DNA of 64,000 nt. It comes from Arachnopeziza araneosa. Its lineage: Eukaryota; Ascomycota; Leotiomycetes; Helotiales; Arachnopezizaceae. Every line of letters starts with the position of its first letter. Within the stretch, counting starts at the first letter, position 1. The position numbers and the translations under genes are program-made. The notes beneath the pieces are model-generated. The model saw only the letters and a program-made list of their open reading frames with translations, was not told the origin of the DNA and did not search any database. Below, in pieces: positions 23,944 to 34,806 of the stretch. The stretch spans positions 1-64,000 of the forward strand of contig QYAI01000114.1 of the NCBI GenBank assembly GCA_003988855.1. Direction: 5' to 3'.

Positions 23944-24144
23944 TTTGGGGGTTGGCTAGACTAGGAGGGATGATTCGAGCTCGCTGGTTGATTTAGAGGT
24001 CCAGATATTTTGGCGGCTGAACTTCGGGTTGTCAATTTTCTGTTGTGGATCTGCACGTGATGGGAGGGAGACGATTAATGAAGGTACTATGGATAGTGCA
24101 AAATCAAGTAGCATATTTGAACTGGATTTATCAATGAACTGTGA

Positions 24145-24555
24145 TTAAAAGGTTAAAACTCTCTCCCACCCCTTCTCATTCTCGTCTCCAATCTCGTTCC
24201 TGGAGCAAAAATAGGCCCTCCTGCCTTCAAATCGCCCGTCTTCTCTCTCCTCATCCCCATCCTTAGGTACCCATCTAATCACAATATCCGCATACTCAAG
24301 GACGTTACAACTACTCATACTGTGAAGCCACGCTTTCCTCGTGAGCAGACGGTATCTACCCTTATGATCTTGTCCTGTATGAGCAACAACACAACGGAAC
24401 CCGATCCACCAGATCACACCACATGCTCCAACCAACGGTTCCCGTGGTGAACCAAGGGACTGCCATGGAGGCTGTGGTATCCAAAGCACCATGTTTCCAG
24501 CCTGGTATATTTGCCACTTTTGCATTGCCAGATCCAGAGAGAGGCTGCGTTCCAT
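24145..24555 (-). CDS. Hypothetical 136-residue protein, doubtful
   Basis: An open frame starting MERSLSLDLAMQKWQIYQ and rich in Trp and charged residues near its end (DEEREDGRFEGRR). I recognise no family and see no upstream exon with a clear join. It sits in the 1.1-kb gap between uS17m and the SGS-repeat protein, where a small gene would fit. It could equally be chance. Confidence 0.25.
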   Translation of the reverse strand: MERSLSLDLAMQKWQIYQAGNMVLWIPQPPWQSLGSPREPLVGACGVIWWIGFRCVVAHTGQDHKGRYRLLTRKAWLHSMSSCNVLEYADIVIRWVPKDGDEEREDGRFEGRRAYFCSRNEIGDENEKGWERVLTF

Positions 24556-25087
24556 CTCGAGATGTTCTCGTGGGATGAGACTCGGGGTGTGTAACTACCT
24601 GCCTACACTTTTCCGTGATACGGTGCATGGATTCTTCCTAGGAATTAGAGAACCCTGAATATTTCGCGTCACTAACAGTATGTAATTTAGTCTAAAAGAT
24701 ATGGAGTTCAAAAACCCAGTATGGAAAGTACCTTCTTTAGAAATTGTTGATTAAGTGTTGTAGAGCTTGGTCACAGGGAAGGTATAACGCTCTGGTGAGG
24801 TGGGCAGAAGTATATGGCATGTGAGAATAATTTGGCAGATGAGTTACATTTCACACGCTTGGAAGTTTAATTTCTGTTGGCTTTGAGCTAACGAAAGTAT
24901 ATCATTCATTATGTATTCCAGAATTCCAGGCTAAAGCGTCAAAGAGCCACCGAAACGCCTTCAACGTACATTCGTATCGTGTTTGTGCATCTCTTTCCAA
25001 TAAAAACGCCATCCGTTCACTCATTAATACCTAGCTTCCGGTCTCAGGATTCCATCTCAATTAATCGCTTACTTCTAGCTGGCCCGC
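24556..25087. other. Intergenic
   Basis: 3' side of the SGS-repeat membrane protein gene. No gene recognised. Confidence 0.4.
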
Positions 25088-27380
25088 TCATGTATCACCC
25101 ACGGAAAAGGTCAAACTCCCACTCACAGTTTTCAGTGCAACATTCCCGCCCTTATCCTCTTCAATCACCCCCTTGAAAGCCCACAACTCCCTATCCACCC
25201 ACCCTTTCTTATCTCTTACGATAAGGAGCCCTTTCCCACTAGCTTTAATACTTCCTGAAATGGTATTGGCTTTGAGTACACCCTCCCAAGCAATGGGATA
25301 GTGCACTGTAATACTTCCAGACGTGGTACTGTGTACACTGTCTACACTGCGGAGTCTTGGGGTTTTGGTGTCTGATGATTGGACAAGGGTGGCTATGGTG
25401 TAGAGATTGGGCCCAAAAGACATGGGGGGTAGCAGGAGATAGGGATCGTTGTCGTGGATTGGTGTGTAATCCACATGGTGTTTATGCTCTTGAAGGGTGA
25501 GGAAGACGGGGTCCAAAATTTTGACAGTAGTTGTGCCGCTCACAGAGGTAGTTTCGAAGTTATTACTTCTCTCTTTAGCATCGACTTCGAGGATGGGCAA
25601 AAAGGTCAGTTTGAAGGTGCCCGAGGTGCTTGTAAATATTGTTGATGAACCCAGATAGTATGACCCAGAGATAGACCCGGATTGAGTACGTACTTGGGTG
25701 ATGTAGTTGCGTGGAGGTGGAGTGTAGGCGGATGTTACCGGAAGGTTGGCGCTTATAGAACCAGATGTTGTATATATATCTAGTGTGGCAGGAGACGGAG
25801 AATCAGGAAGCACTTTTTGAGGATCTACAGAGACCGTAATAGTTCCGCTTTGCGAAGAAACTCCCAAATAGTCTCGGAGAGGATAAGTTCCAGAGATAGA
25901 GCCCGAAACCGTCTTGATCTGAATCCAACGAGATGAGAAAGGGTGAGTTGACTCTTGAATCGCAAACGGACTGGCTGATGCCTGTTGAAGTGCCGAGTTG
26001 TCAGAGGATCGAAGTGGTAGATCCAGTTTTGGGAACCTAATTGGGCCTGTAATGGTCTCAAAATTTGAGCTTTCTTTGACATTTATTTTAATATCATTCA
26101 GAACGGTCAAGGCAAGTGTAACAGCTCCAATATCAATATTCGTAAACTCAGCATCTTCCGGAATCCAAGCAGTGATTGCAACGGAAACACAATGCCGTTC
26201 GGAAGATGGAAGCCTAGCAAATCGCGGTGTCTTGATTTCATAGGCTCTTGATTCGGCATCCCAGGTTTTAATCAGAGGAAGATCTGGGTCACTGACCCAA
26301 ATATCGACCGTAAGACGACCTGTGTTTGTATTTTTATGATCCTTTATGAGTTTTCTTACTATAGTCTGGCCAACAGTATCGATTTTGACATAGCCTTCAT
26401 GCCAGCCATCGCTCTGAAGTGACTGCACCACAGTCAAAGTATCTCCCGTAGGAAACTCGTAGGAAACTGGTTCGAGATGATGTGTTGCACGAGCACAATA
26501 AGAGCCTGAAGGAAGTAAAGGCATGTCTGCGATAGGGTCAATATCGGGGTTGGTGCCAGAGTCCTATTGACCGTCAGTTTCTGTAGTTCATTGGGATCGA
26601 TTTCAAACAGAAGATGCCAACATATTAATGTAATAATTGTGAGTAACAACAATTGTGAAAGAGTGATAGCAAACTTACGGATGAATGGTGGCCAGGCATC
26701 ATGGATAATATTGTTGTCATTATAGTGAACACTAGAGCGGCGAGTAAGAGGTGTTTGATAATTTTCCGTTTACGATCTCCAGCATGGACAAAGTCTCGGA
26801 ACCTGTTATATGGAGATTCTGGGGGGGATTGCTGAGCTAATGGAGTAGTTTCAGAAGGTTCCTCGATTGGACCGCCCATACTTTCCGGTTCTCGTTCTGG
26901 TAGTAAGCTGCGCTCAACGTATTGGTCTGGAAAGGTGCTGTAGGTGGCAATACGAGGTGCTCCCGGCGTCATAGGTGATTGAGGAGGTGAATAGGCGGGT
27001 GGCGGGCCACTGATGGATAGACTGCGTTGTGGTACACGTTCTCTCCGGCTCGAGGAGACTGGAGACATTGGCGTATAAGAGGATGAAGAAATGGATGGAT
27101 TGCTGCCTGAGGGAGGAGACGCGTAACTGCGAGACGTGTTTGATGTAGGTAGAATTGAGGGAAGAGAGCTTCTGGATGCCTCGCCTGTCCTACTGTGCGG
27201 ATTAGGAGTCGGCATGAGAGTCTTGGGTTCGACTTCTTTGGTGTCGAGGGACGGATCCTGCACCATTCGGTCGCCAGGCATTCTGGTTGGGTTGAAATAT
27301 CCATCTCGCGGGCTTAATTCGTCACTGAACGACTCGCCATCCGAATCATCAATAGAATAGAGGTTGTCTGAGTGAGGCAT
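25088..27380 (-). CDS. Type II membrane protein with SGS-repeat ectodomain (DUF4097-like)
   Basis: Two exons, 26679-27380 and 25088-26563; 725 residues. Residues 1-200 are Ser/Pro-rich and cytosolic in character; a single membrane anchor (HLLLAALVFTIMTTILSM) lies near 215-230, preceded by KRKIIK, which fits an N-in topology. The C-terminal 490 residues carry at least nine short strands of the form TxSGSI or SGTxT (TVSGSISG, SSQSGTITV, TTSGSISA, TQSGSISG, TSTSGTF, SVSGTTTV, TTSGSITV, NTISGSIKA, TVSGSLTF), spaced as in beta-helical adhesin-like DUF4097 domains. Function is unknown; the domain would face the ER/Golgi lumen or cell wall. The domain name is by resemblance, not search. Divergent from the ketopantoate reductase gene. 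Confidence 0.82.
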
Positions 27381-27726
27381 CTCGGGGGGGGGACGAAATG
27401 TTGCTGCCTGCAGCAGAGTGAGGTATCTAGTGGGGCAATGACAAGAGAAGAATATGTCAAACGCCACAGGGATGAAAGAGAGATTGAAGGGTTATGGAAG
27501 AGAGAGTTAAAGAGAGGAAGTTTTGCCATGCAAGAATCCGTAAGCACGGAGGAATATAAGAAGACACTCAAGGGTATAGATATATCATTGCCGCGTAGGC
27601 TTGGAGAATTGCTCAGCATGGCTAATTGCAGATCCAGAAGAGTAGGAGCCGCAACGATTGGCAGGAGATGATGAAGGCCGTCCCGTTGCAGCTGCTGTCT
27701 CCATGGGGAAGGTGGGATCCCTCAAG

Positions 27727-27742
27727 CTTAGGTAAGCCTAAG
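27727..27742. promoter_or_regulatory. Inverted repeat CTTAGG-N4-CCTAAG
   Basis: A perfect 6-bp inverted repeat with a 4-bp spacer (TAAG) in the 516-bp divergent promoter, 155 bp before the ketopantoate reductase ATG. Possible binding site of a dimeric regulator; no factor is known to me for this sequence. Confidence 0.35.
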
Positions 27743-27896
27743 GTCACCTGACTCGATCATGTACTTCGACTGAACGGAATTCCTATCAGCATCCGCTCTC
27801 TACCAACACATATCACAAGAGAAAACAAACGACCCTTCCATCTGGCATGGGATCACAATCTCTCTCTAGATGGCCCACTCACTCCCCAGCTGAAAT

Positions 27897-29150
27897 ATGT
27901 CCAGCATCTGGCTCACACCCTCTTGGAGAAGCGAGCATCACTTTTCACGCCATATTCCTCAAGTCTTGAGAATAAGTCCTAGAAAACCCAATGGAACACC
28001 ACCATCTGCTATGGACTCCAGATTGAGTCTGGCGTCGCAACGGGTTCTATCCTCTCCCTCCACTCCTGCAAACAGCCGCATATATATCCTAGGAATAGGA
28101 AATCTCGGCCGTCTCTTTGCCCACGCTATAGCGACAAAACCCAACCCGCCGCCGATCACACTCATATTCCACCGGGAAGCACTCCTAGCGGAATGGGAGC
28201 AAGCCGGACGAGCAATAGAGCTCACCACCAACGGAGTCATTTCTCGTTCAATTGGCTATGATGTCGAGTTTATAGGCTCGGAAAATGGAGGGAAAGACAG
28301 CATCCATAACCTCATCATAACCACCAAAGCCACTCAAACCGTCCAGGCTCTCCGTTCCATTGCTAGCCGGGTCCACCCTTCCTCTACACTTCTCTTCACC
28401 CAAAATGGAATGGGAGTAGTCTCAAAAGTAATCGACGACCTTGGTTCAGAATATGACGCTTTCTCCATGACACCGCCTGAAAACAGTATCAAAGCGAATC
28501 AGCTCACATCTCAACCACGATATCTAGCAGCCATCACTTCCCATGGTCTCTTTTCTACCAGCCCTTTCCGCTCTGTCCATGCGGGTCTAGGAGATATAAC
28601 TCTCGGACAAACTTCACTTCTTTCCAAAGCCACTCCCAAAGCCATCTCGGAAACTACTAGCCCACCGCCTACTCTCTCCTACCTCCTCAAACAAATCCTC
28701 ACCTCCCCTCTCCTCTCAGCCACCATGGTCCCCCCTACCTTATTCTACCATCTCCAACTCTCAAAACTCGCTGTAAACGCCATCATTAACCCTCTGACCG
28801 CACTCTCCGGGCTCCAAAACGGATCGATCCTGACCCATCCCTCCCTTAAACCACTTGTAGCCACCCTCCTTTCGGAAATCAGCGCTGTTCTCCGCGCCCA
28901 ATTTCCCGACGACGTTCTTATCCAAGCGAGGTTCTCGCCTGAGAGGTTAGAGGTGATGGTGAGGGATGTAGCCGAGAAGACGAAGGAGAATAGAAGTAGC
29001 ATGTTGCAAGATGCGTTGGCTGGGAGGGAGACGGAGATTGAGTTTATTAATGGGTGGGTTGTGGAGAGGGGGAGGGAGGTAGGGGTTGATGTGGAGTTGA
29101 ATGAGAGGATCGTTAAGCTTGTTAAAGAGGGTGGGAGACTGGAATTGTAG
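27897..29150 (+). CDS. 2-dehydropantoate 2-reductase (ketopantoate reductase)
   Basis: Single exon, 417 residues. Rossmann motif YILGIGNLGRLFAHAIA at about residues 64-80, then NLIITTKATQTVQAL, LLFTQNGMGV (the QNG loop of the family), HGLFST, GDITLGQ, and the C-terminal helical domain with LSKLAVNAIINPLTAL, containing the catalytic lysine and asparagine, and the late ENRSSMLQD block. It reduces 2-dehydropantoate to pantoate with NADPH in vitamin B5/CoA synthesis. The first 60 residues are basic and Ser-rich without acidic clusters, consistent with a mitochondrial presequence; a start at the ATG at 28013 would remove most of it. Longer than bacterial PanE mainly through this extension. Confidence 0.93.
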   Translation: MSSIWLTPSWRSEHHFSRHIPQVLRISPRKPNGTPPSAMDSRLSLASQRVLSSPSTPANSRIYILGIGNLGRLFAHAIATKPNPPPITLIFHREALLAEWEQAGRAIELTTNGVISRSIGYDVEFIGSENGGKDSIHNLIITTKATQTVQALRSIASRVHPSSTLLFTQNGMGVVSKVIDDLGSEYDAFSMTPPENSIKANQLTSQPRYLAAITSHGLFSTSPFRSVHAGLGDITLGQTSLLSKATPKAISETTSPPPTLSYLLKQILTSPLLSATMVPPTLFYHLQLSKLAVNAIINPLTALSGLQNGSILTHPSLKPLVATLLSEISAVLRAQFPDDVLIQARFSPERLEVMVRDVAEKTKENRSSMLQDALAGRETEIEFINGWVVERGREVGVDVELNERIVKLVKEGGRLEL

Positions 29151-29423
29151 GTGAAGAACTCCTACCGCGAATATGGAGAGAAAATCCGAGTGCATCTTCT
29201 CCTGAAAGGGAGCGAAGTCCAATTAGACCTAAATTTTGAGATTATAGAACAGTGTAAAACAGTGGTAGCATTCTCGTGGGAGAATAATGTTTGGACTACA
29301 ATGATATTGCCGCCGCAGCAATCCCTCTCTCGATTTCACTCATTCCCATATGTACAATGTCTCCCCGGTATCCACTTCACCCTTGATCTAAAGTTTCCCT
29401 CCGCACAACAACCGTTTTTCACT

Positions 29424-30243
29424 CTACTTTGTGATCTGCTCTGGCGTAACCGCAAAAGTAGGACGTACGTATCTATCAAACATTCGTTAGTGGTATGCTC
29501 TTCGTCCAAAACAGCTCCTTTCAGCTCAATCTCAAAGCCGGGTTAACTCCATCCCAATCTGAGACTATCTAGAGCCCTCCCTAAATCCCTACTAACCCAC
29601 AAAACCAATACCACACCAAGAAAGAGAAACCCCAACTTACCGATCACTATTGTAAGCACTCGTCCTCGTTCCCAACAGCTTCTCCTCTCTCGCCAGGTCC
29701 GCGAGATGCCGTCTGACCAAATCGCGATCTTCTTCCGCAGTCAGGAGAGGGATGAGATGGATACGGGACCACATCTTCTCTCGCGCGAGTTCGCTGTATT
29801 CAATCAGCCCCCACCCAACCCAGATCTGCCCACCTCGAGGATCGCTCGCAGGGAACCACGGGGGACAAACTTGTGCTCTCGGATACCCTTGCCGACCTTC
29901 CAGAACCCGTAGCTCATGACACCCACCATACCGAGGAGGAGGATGGACGGGCGGAAACCGCGGGCGGGGAGGTTGCGCTGTAGTGACGAAGGATCAGCTT
30001 GGCTCTCTCACTCTCTCCGGTAATTCAATGCCTAGTCCCATCAAGCTGCCACCAGAACCGTCTCGACCAGCGCCGTTATGCTATTCCTCGTCTCCACGGC
30101 CATCATCTAAACCAGTTCCTAAACTCCCAGCCGACACCATGTCGCAGCACGCAAAAGTGAAGGAGAAGGAGAGGGGGGACATGATAACGCACCTTGTATT
30201 GCACAGGCTCGTAGCCACCTACGGGAGGGAGATCTTGAGGCAT
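29424..30243 (-). CDS. NADH:ubiquinone oxidoreductase subunit NDUFA13/GRIM-19 (B16.6)
   Basis: Four exons: 30193-30243, 29871-29977, 29641-29793, 29424-29472; 119 residues. Too fragmented to show as a long open frame. The joined protein starts MPQDLPPVGGYEPVQYK, continues RNLPARGFRPSILLLGMVGV (membrane segment), SYGFWKVGKGIREH, NELAREKMWSRIHLIPLL, AEEDRDLVRRHLADLAREEK and ends RPTFAVTPEQITK, matching the complex I supernumerary subunit along its full length. Acts in the mitochondrial inner membrane as part of respiratory complex I. Introns 1 (215 nt) and 3 (168 nt) are long for this genome. Convergent with the ketopantoate reductase gene, 273 bp between stops. Confidence 0.93.
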
Positions 30244-30807
30244 GGTTTCTGCTTGTTGTGGTTCTCAATTGAGTCGGTCTTCCCTTCCCACTACGAGATT
30301 TGATGGTCGTCGTCGTCGTTCGAGCTTAAAACGCGCTTGTGCTTCTTCGGGATTCTGCCGGGGGCTGACCGCTCTTGAGTTGAGTTCTGAGCTTCGTCCT
30401 TACCAAGCGGAAGTCAAATTTTTACTACAGCACTCTTGAAGGTACCAGAAGAAGTACCGCATTTCTAGAAGGGAGTATGTCTCATCATATTCTTCCGTTC
30501 ATTCGCCGTGGTATCTAGGCAAATATGGAAGTAAAGTAAAAGTACGCCGTCGCCTGCTATGCATCATGTCCAGACTTCAGAAGACCGCCCAACAGACAAC
30601 GCCATGCCTCTTTCTTATTTGATTCCTTGCTCGGTACGCCACGGGTATGCATGCCATCGGCTCAGATAAAAATCCCACACAATACTCAATATTAAATACA
30701 AGAAACAAGAATCTCGAATCCAACTTTCATCCATTCAAGTCATAGGTGTTCCAACTCTCAAAAGGAGATCAGGATGGGATATGACAAGACGAGAGTAGAC
30801 TCGATAG
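30244..30807. other. Promoter of the NDUFA13 gene
   Basis: Between NDUFA13 and the stop of FCP1, both on the minus strand. It contains a short (GTC)n run near 30306-30319 (cgtcgtcgtcgt). No gene seen. Confidence 0.45.
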
Positions 30808-33550
30808 TTAACCTGCACTATTCGTTTCTTCCTCCTCGCTCTTCGCGAATTCTGCTTCGAGTAGAGCTTCGAGATCGGTTTCGTCAAACTCAGTCTCCTC
30901 ATCAGGAATTGGAATCTGATCGACTTGTTCATCATCGCCGTCCTCGGTCGGAGTAGGAAGACTACCACCATCGCTGCTTGGTGTTTTTACTGTTACCATG
31001 CTCAGCGCCGTCTTCCGCTCAGTCGCCTTTCGCATTCTCTTCGTAAGCCTGCTCTCTTCATCCGATTCATCGTCACCGGAAATCTCTTCGTATCGTCTCT
31101 TCGGGCTTCTATCTTTCTGGTTTTCCTCGCCCAAAACACTGGCGTCAGAGTCCGAATCATCCCCATCTTCAGAATCACTGCCCATGAACTCTTTCAGTTC
31201 ATCATCTGCGGTGCCCCAATCGAAACTCTTGAGGTCGTCGATCGGGCTGTGGCCTTCTTCAATGTCGGATGGCATAACGTTATCCTCATCTGGGGCGTCT
31301 TCTTGAGATGCTGAAATTTGATTCTCCTGATCATCATCTGATATTGAGTCAGAAGGGTCGTCATCAGAATCGGAACCATTGAGCGACGATTCATAGGAAC
31401 GAGGTTTGCGGTCTGATTCATGGATATGAACCTATAAAAGATGAGCAATTTGAGTAGAATTGAGGAAGATGAAACATACTAGATATGGTTCCTCATCCTC
31501 CTTTTCCCACTTGCTCATAGAATTCAAGAGCCATTGCTGATTTACGATTTTGATATGTGGATACTTGGCAGCCTGTCTGACCTTATTTGTGCGAGTGCTA
31601 CTAGTCGAAGCAACGAGATGCGTGATGGTCTTACCGACCCTGCAACGTATTAGTAAAGATATATTGAACGGGGGAGAAACGTACTTTGTCAAAAGCTTAG
31701 CACCAAAACTCGTTGCTTGGATACCGATCTCGGTTCTGTAGAATAAAACACGGTTAAGCCCAATAATTTTCTCATGGTGTGACAGAAAGGAATCGTGAAT
31801 AGATTGAGTAGCAAAAGCATTATACCTCATGATATCAGTTTGAAGTGGAACCAAACCAGACGTGACCACCGTACAGCCTGCCAAAGTCTTGGACCTGTAG
31901 ATAGTTAGCATCAAATCGGAAAGATATGGGCTCGCTTCTTTACTTTAATCTTGGCATGACGTCCCCAATATCCGGCACAATTTTCAAATCGGCAGCATCC
32001 TGCTTCATTGAAACCTTTTTATTATGTCCAGGCTTGAGTTGCGCTACGCGACCACCAGATGCGTTAACGAGAGCGGAATCATACTGATCATAAAACGCTT
32101 TGTGCAGCTGCGACAAGTGTTTCTCAAGATACATGAGTTCTACATCATCATCCTTAAGGAGATTATGTCTATGCGGTTCATGAGCGTTGCCGTTTTGCTT
32201 TTCGTCGTCAATGCTTCCCTCTTCATCTTCTTCTTTGTCGAGTTTTTCTTGCATATGTAGCAAAGGTCGCTCTGTTAGCTGCTTCTCAAGGAATTTGGCT
32301 TGTTCTGCGGCCTGCTCAAGACGTAAAGCTTGATCGTCGCCACCTCCCATGCGCACGAGTTCTTCTAGTGCGCTGATTTTGGAGCCTTCCTCCCCGTCTG
32401 CATCCTTTTCAACTTTATTATTTTCTTCTTCGGTTGGTTTATCTTCAGGAGGCGAAGCTTCATTCGTCGAACTAGCAAGCGCTACCTCTTCTTTCGGCAG
32501 CTTTTTCTTTAGAATGGGGGTCATTTTCGGTAGCTCTTCTCTTTTTGGCAGGAAACTCGAATTGATGTCTCCAATACCGAGGAAGAAGTCATATGGAACA
32601 ACTTTGATGAGATTTGGTCGGTTTTTGGGCCAGACATCCGCTCTGTCATCGATAATAACCACCATCTTCGTATCAACAGGGAAAAGTCTCGCCAAGCTCT
32701 TTGTTGTAATATTTCCGTTCTCATCTCTGCTGATGATACGATCACCAAATAGCTTCTTTTCGGGGTCGACAATTTTAGCGATATTCATGGCGTATGCTCG
32801 CGTGCCCATCGTGTATACATGCAACTCATACATCTCTGCTACCTTATTCAAAAATTCTTTCAAGCCCGGCCGCATTTTGATATAATACCAACAGCCCGAA
32901 GCGAGACCACGAGGTCCATCATCATTCAGCTGGAAAGACATGACATCTTTAACAGCCTCATAATTGGGATTTGTCGGATCACGCTGCCACTCACCCACCG
33001 TAGGCTCGATGCATGCATGGATGATGGTTTGATCCAGGTCTACTACCAAGCTCAACTTCCGGTGCTTGAGTAAACGTCGCTGTAGCTCCTCTTCAGCTTT
33101 GTTGGCCTCATCCTCGCTTACACGCAACGCAGTCTGGTCGTGGATCATATTGATCTGAGCTCTTGATGTCTCGTCGCCTGCGCTCGCCCAACTCATCTCC
33201 GTCATGTCCTTCCCGCACATACCACATAGTCCCGCAAACTGAACGCTATGCGGACAGTCCTCCTCGATTTCAACAAACTTCTGGTCTTTGGCGACGACTT
33301 GTCCTTCCTTCACCTTCCACCACTTGATAGTACCGTCTGCAGGACTATCCCAGTCCGCAATGGTCGCCTGCTCCTCTTCCCATTCCTCGCCAAAAGGGTC
33401 GCCAACCTTCTGCATCCATGTGAACTTGAATTGCAGGATCGACTCTTGCTTCTTGATCCTCTCGCCGGGTTGCTTCAGGATCTTGTTGATGGTTATCGGG
33501 TACTTGAGTTTGGTTCCTAAGCTAAGTAGCTTCCCCATCGTATCTACCAT
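30808..33550 (-). CDS. fcp1: RNA polymerase II CTD phosphatase FCP1
   Basis: Five exons: 31944-33550, 31826-31894, 31685-31735, 31480-31639, 30808-31431; 836 residues. N-terminal biotinyl-like region, then a cysteine pair (CPHSVQFAGLCGMCGK), then the FCPH catalytic domain with the DXDXT motif DLDQT (D171, D173) in LSLVVDLDQTIIHA, YIKMRPGLKEFL, YTMGTRAYA and VVIIDDRADVWP. A BRCT domain follows (SKTLAGCTVVTSGLVP ... KVGKTITHLVAS ... IVNQQWLLNSM), spread over exons 1-4. The tail is strongly acidic with KRMRKA basic patches. It removes phosphate from the Rpb1 CTD to recycle Pol II. The ATG at 33538 (MGKLLSLG) is an alternative start four codons in. Confidence 0.95.
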
Positions 33551-34806
33551 TTCTCTTCCTCCGGCACGTCAACGCTATCTTGTGCTCATATGGTTCTACT
33601 TTTTCTTGATCTACAATACCCGTATGAATTAGCCAATGTCTTGTCGTATCAAGAGCAGCTGAGAGAGGTGGACAGCAGGACGGTGACAGTTAGGACTGAT
33701 CTTGAGAGTGTGAGAGCTCCAGTTAACTGTGCCGGCCCTGCGCAAGCACCGCGCAGCTTCGCATGCACGTAACAAGACGCATGCAAGCAGTTAAAGACCT
33801 ACGTCTTCCGTCCGGACACCTTCCAAACCCTCAGCGGTATCGCATCAAGGTCACTCCACCATCCAGCATCTCCCTATCCTTTCCTCGCGCGATATTTACC
33901 TTTGCAGTGGTGGATCCGGCTTGCGACCGGAGATCCACAGCTCTCAAGAGCTAGTGCGTGTGCGATAGTGCAATGGATGTCGATTGAGCGGTGCAGTGAA
34001 TAAAGCGATGCCTCGTTAGGCAGTCAGAGCTCTAAAAGTTATTTGCGCGATGTGGCCAAAGGGGTCACCGGAGAGCCAGTGTGACGTTTTTCGGGTCCGC
34101 TCGCTGGTTCAGAGTGCTGGGGAGAGGAGTGCTTTTAAATAGGGCCACCGCCAAAGGAGAGGTGGAGAGGCCGCTCAGGGGATGCTGATTCGCTCTGCTG
34201 AAAGCACTCAGGGCTGTGCAGTCCCTGTGCGGCGCTCGATCGCTGATTGGCGGCAAGGATCACGGTCACGTTTTCGGTCATGAGACACAACCTCAGCTTT
34301 GAGGGAGAGGAATGATGCTGCATTCATAGGGCTTGGAATGAGCTGAGTGAACATGCTACCATCTATGACGTCTTCCATCCATGTCTTCTTCAGAAGTCGA
34401 GGACATGAATGCTCTTATGCTATGCCTGCAGCAACTCTCCATGGCTTCACCTTCGAATGTTTTCAATCACGTCATGCTATCCTCTATCCCACCAAAATGC
34501 ATCTCGATATTGATCCTCTCGAGTTGAGTGTATGTATGGGCCCTTTCATTAGCCTGAAGCCCTCTCGCTTAACCATCAAGCAAGAGGCGCCGGCGCGAGG
34601 TAGAGAGGTCACGATAAATATATTCATTAAGTCTAATGCTATGCCATCTACTCCATCTCACACCAATCCCATAATTACCAGATCGCTCATTCGCTACAAA
34701 TTCCATGATGATTATGTCCCTCGCATGCAACCCACCAATCCTCTCATATTATGCCACTCATCGAGCAAAACCCTCATCCAAACAAGGCTTATTACCACAA
34801 AAGTAC
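33551..34806. other. Intergenic 1.26 kb upstream of FCP1
   Basis: FCP1 promoter and ATG26 3' UTR. A plus frame at 34347-34826 lacks any family resemblance. No RNA gene recognised. Confidence 0.45.

Noticed and set aside
32349..32885. 178-codon plus-strand frame
   Set aside because: Antisense to FCP1 catalytic exon; Ser/Phe-rich composition is the mirror of Glu/Lys codons.
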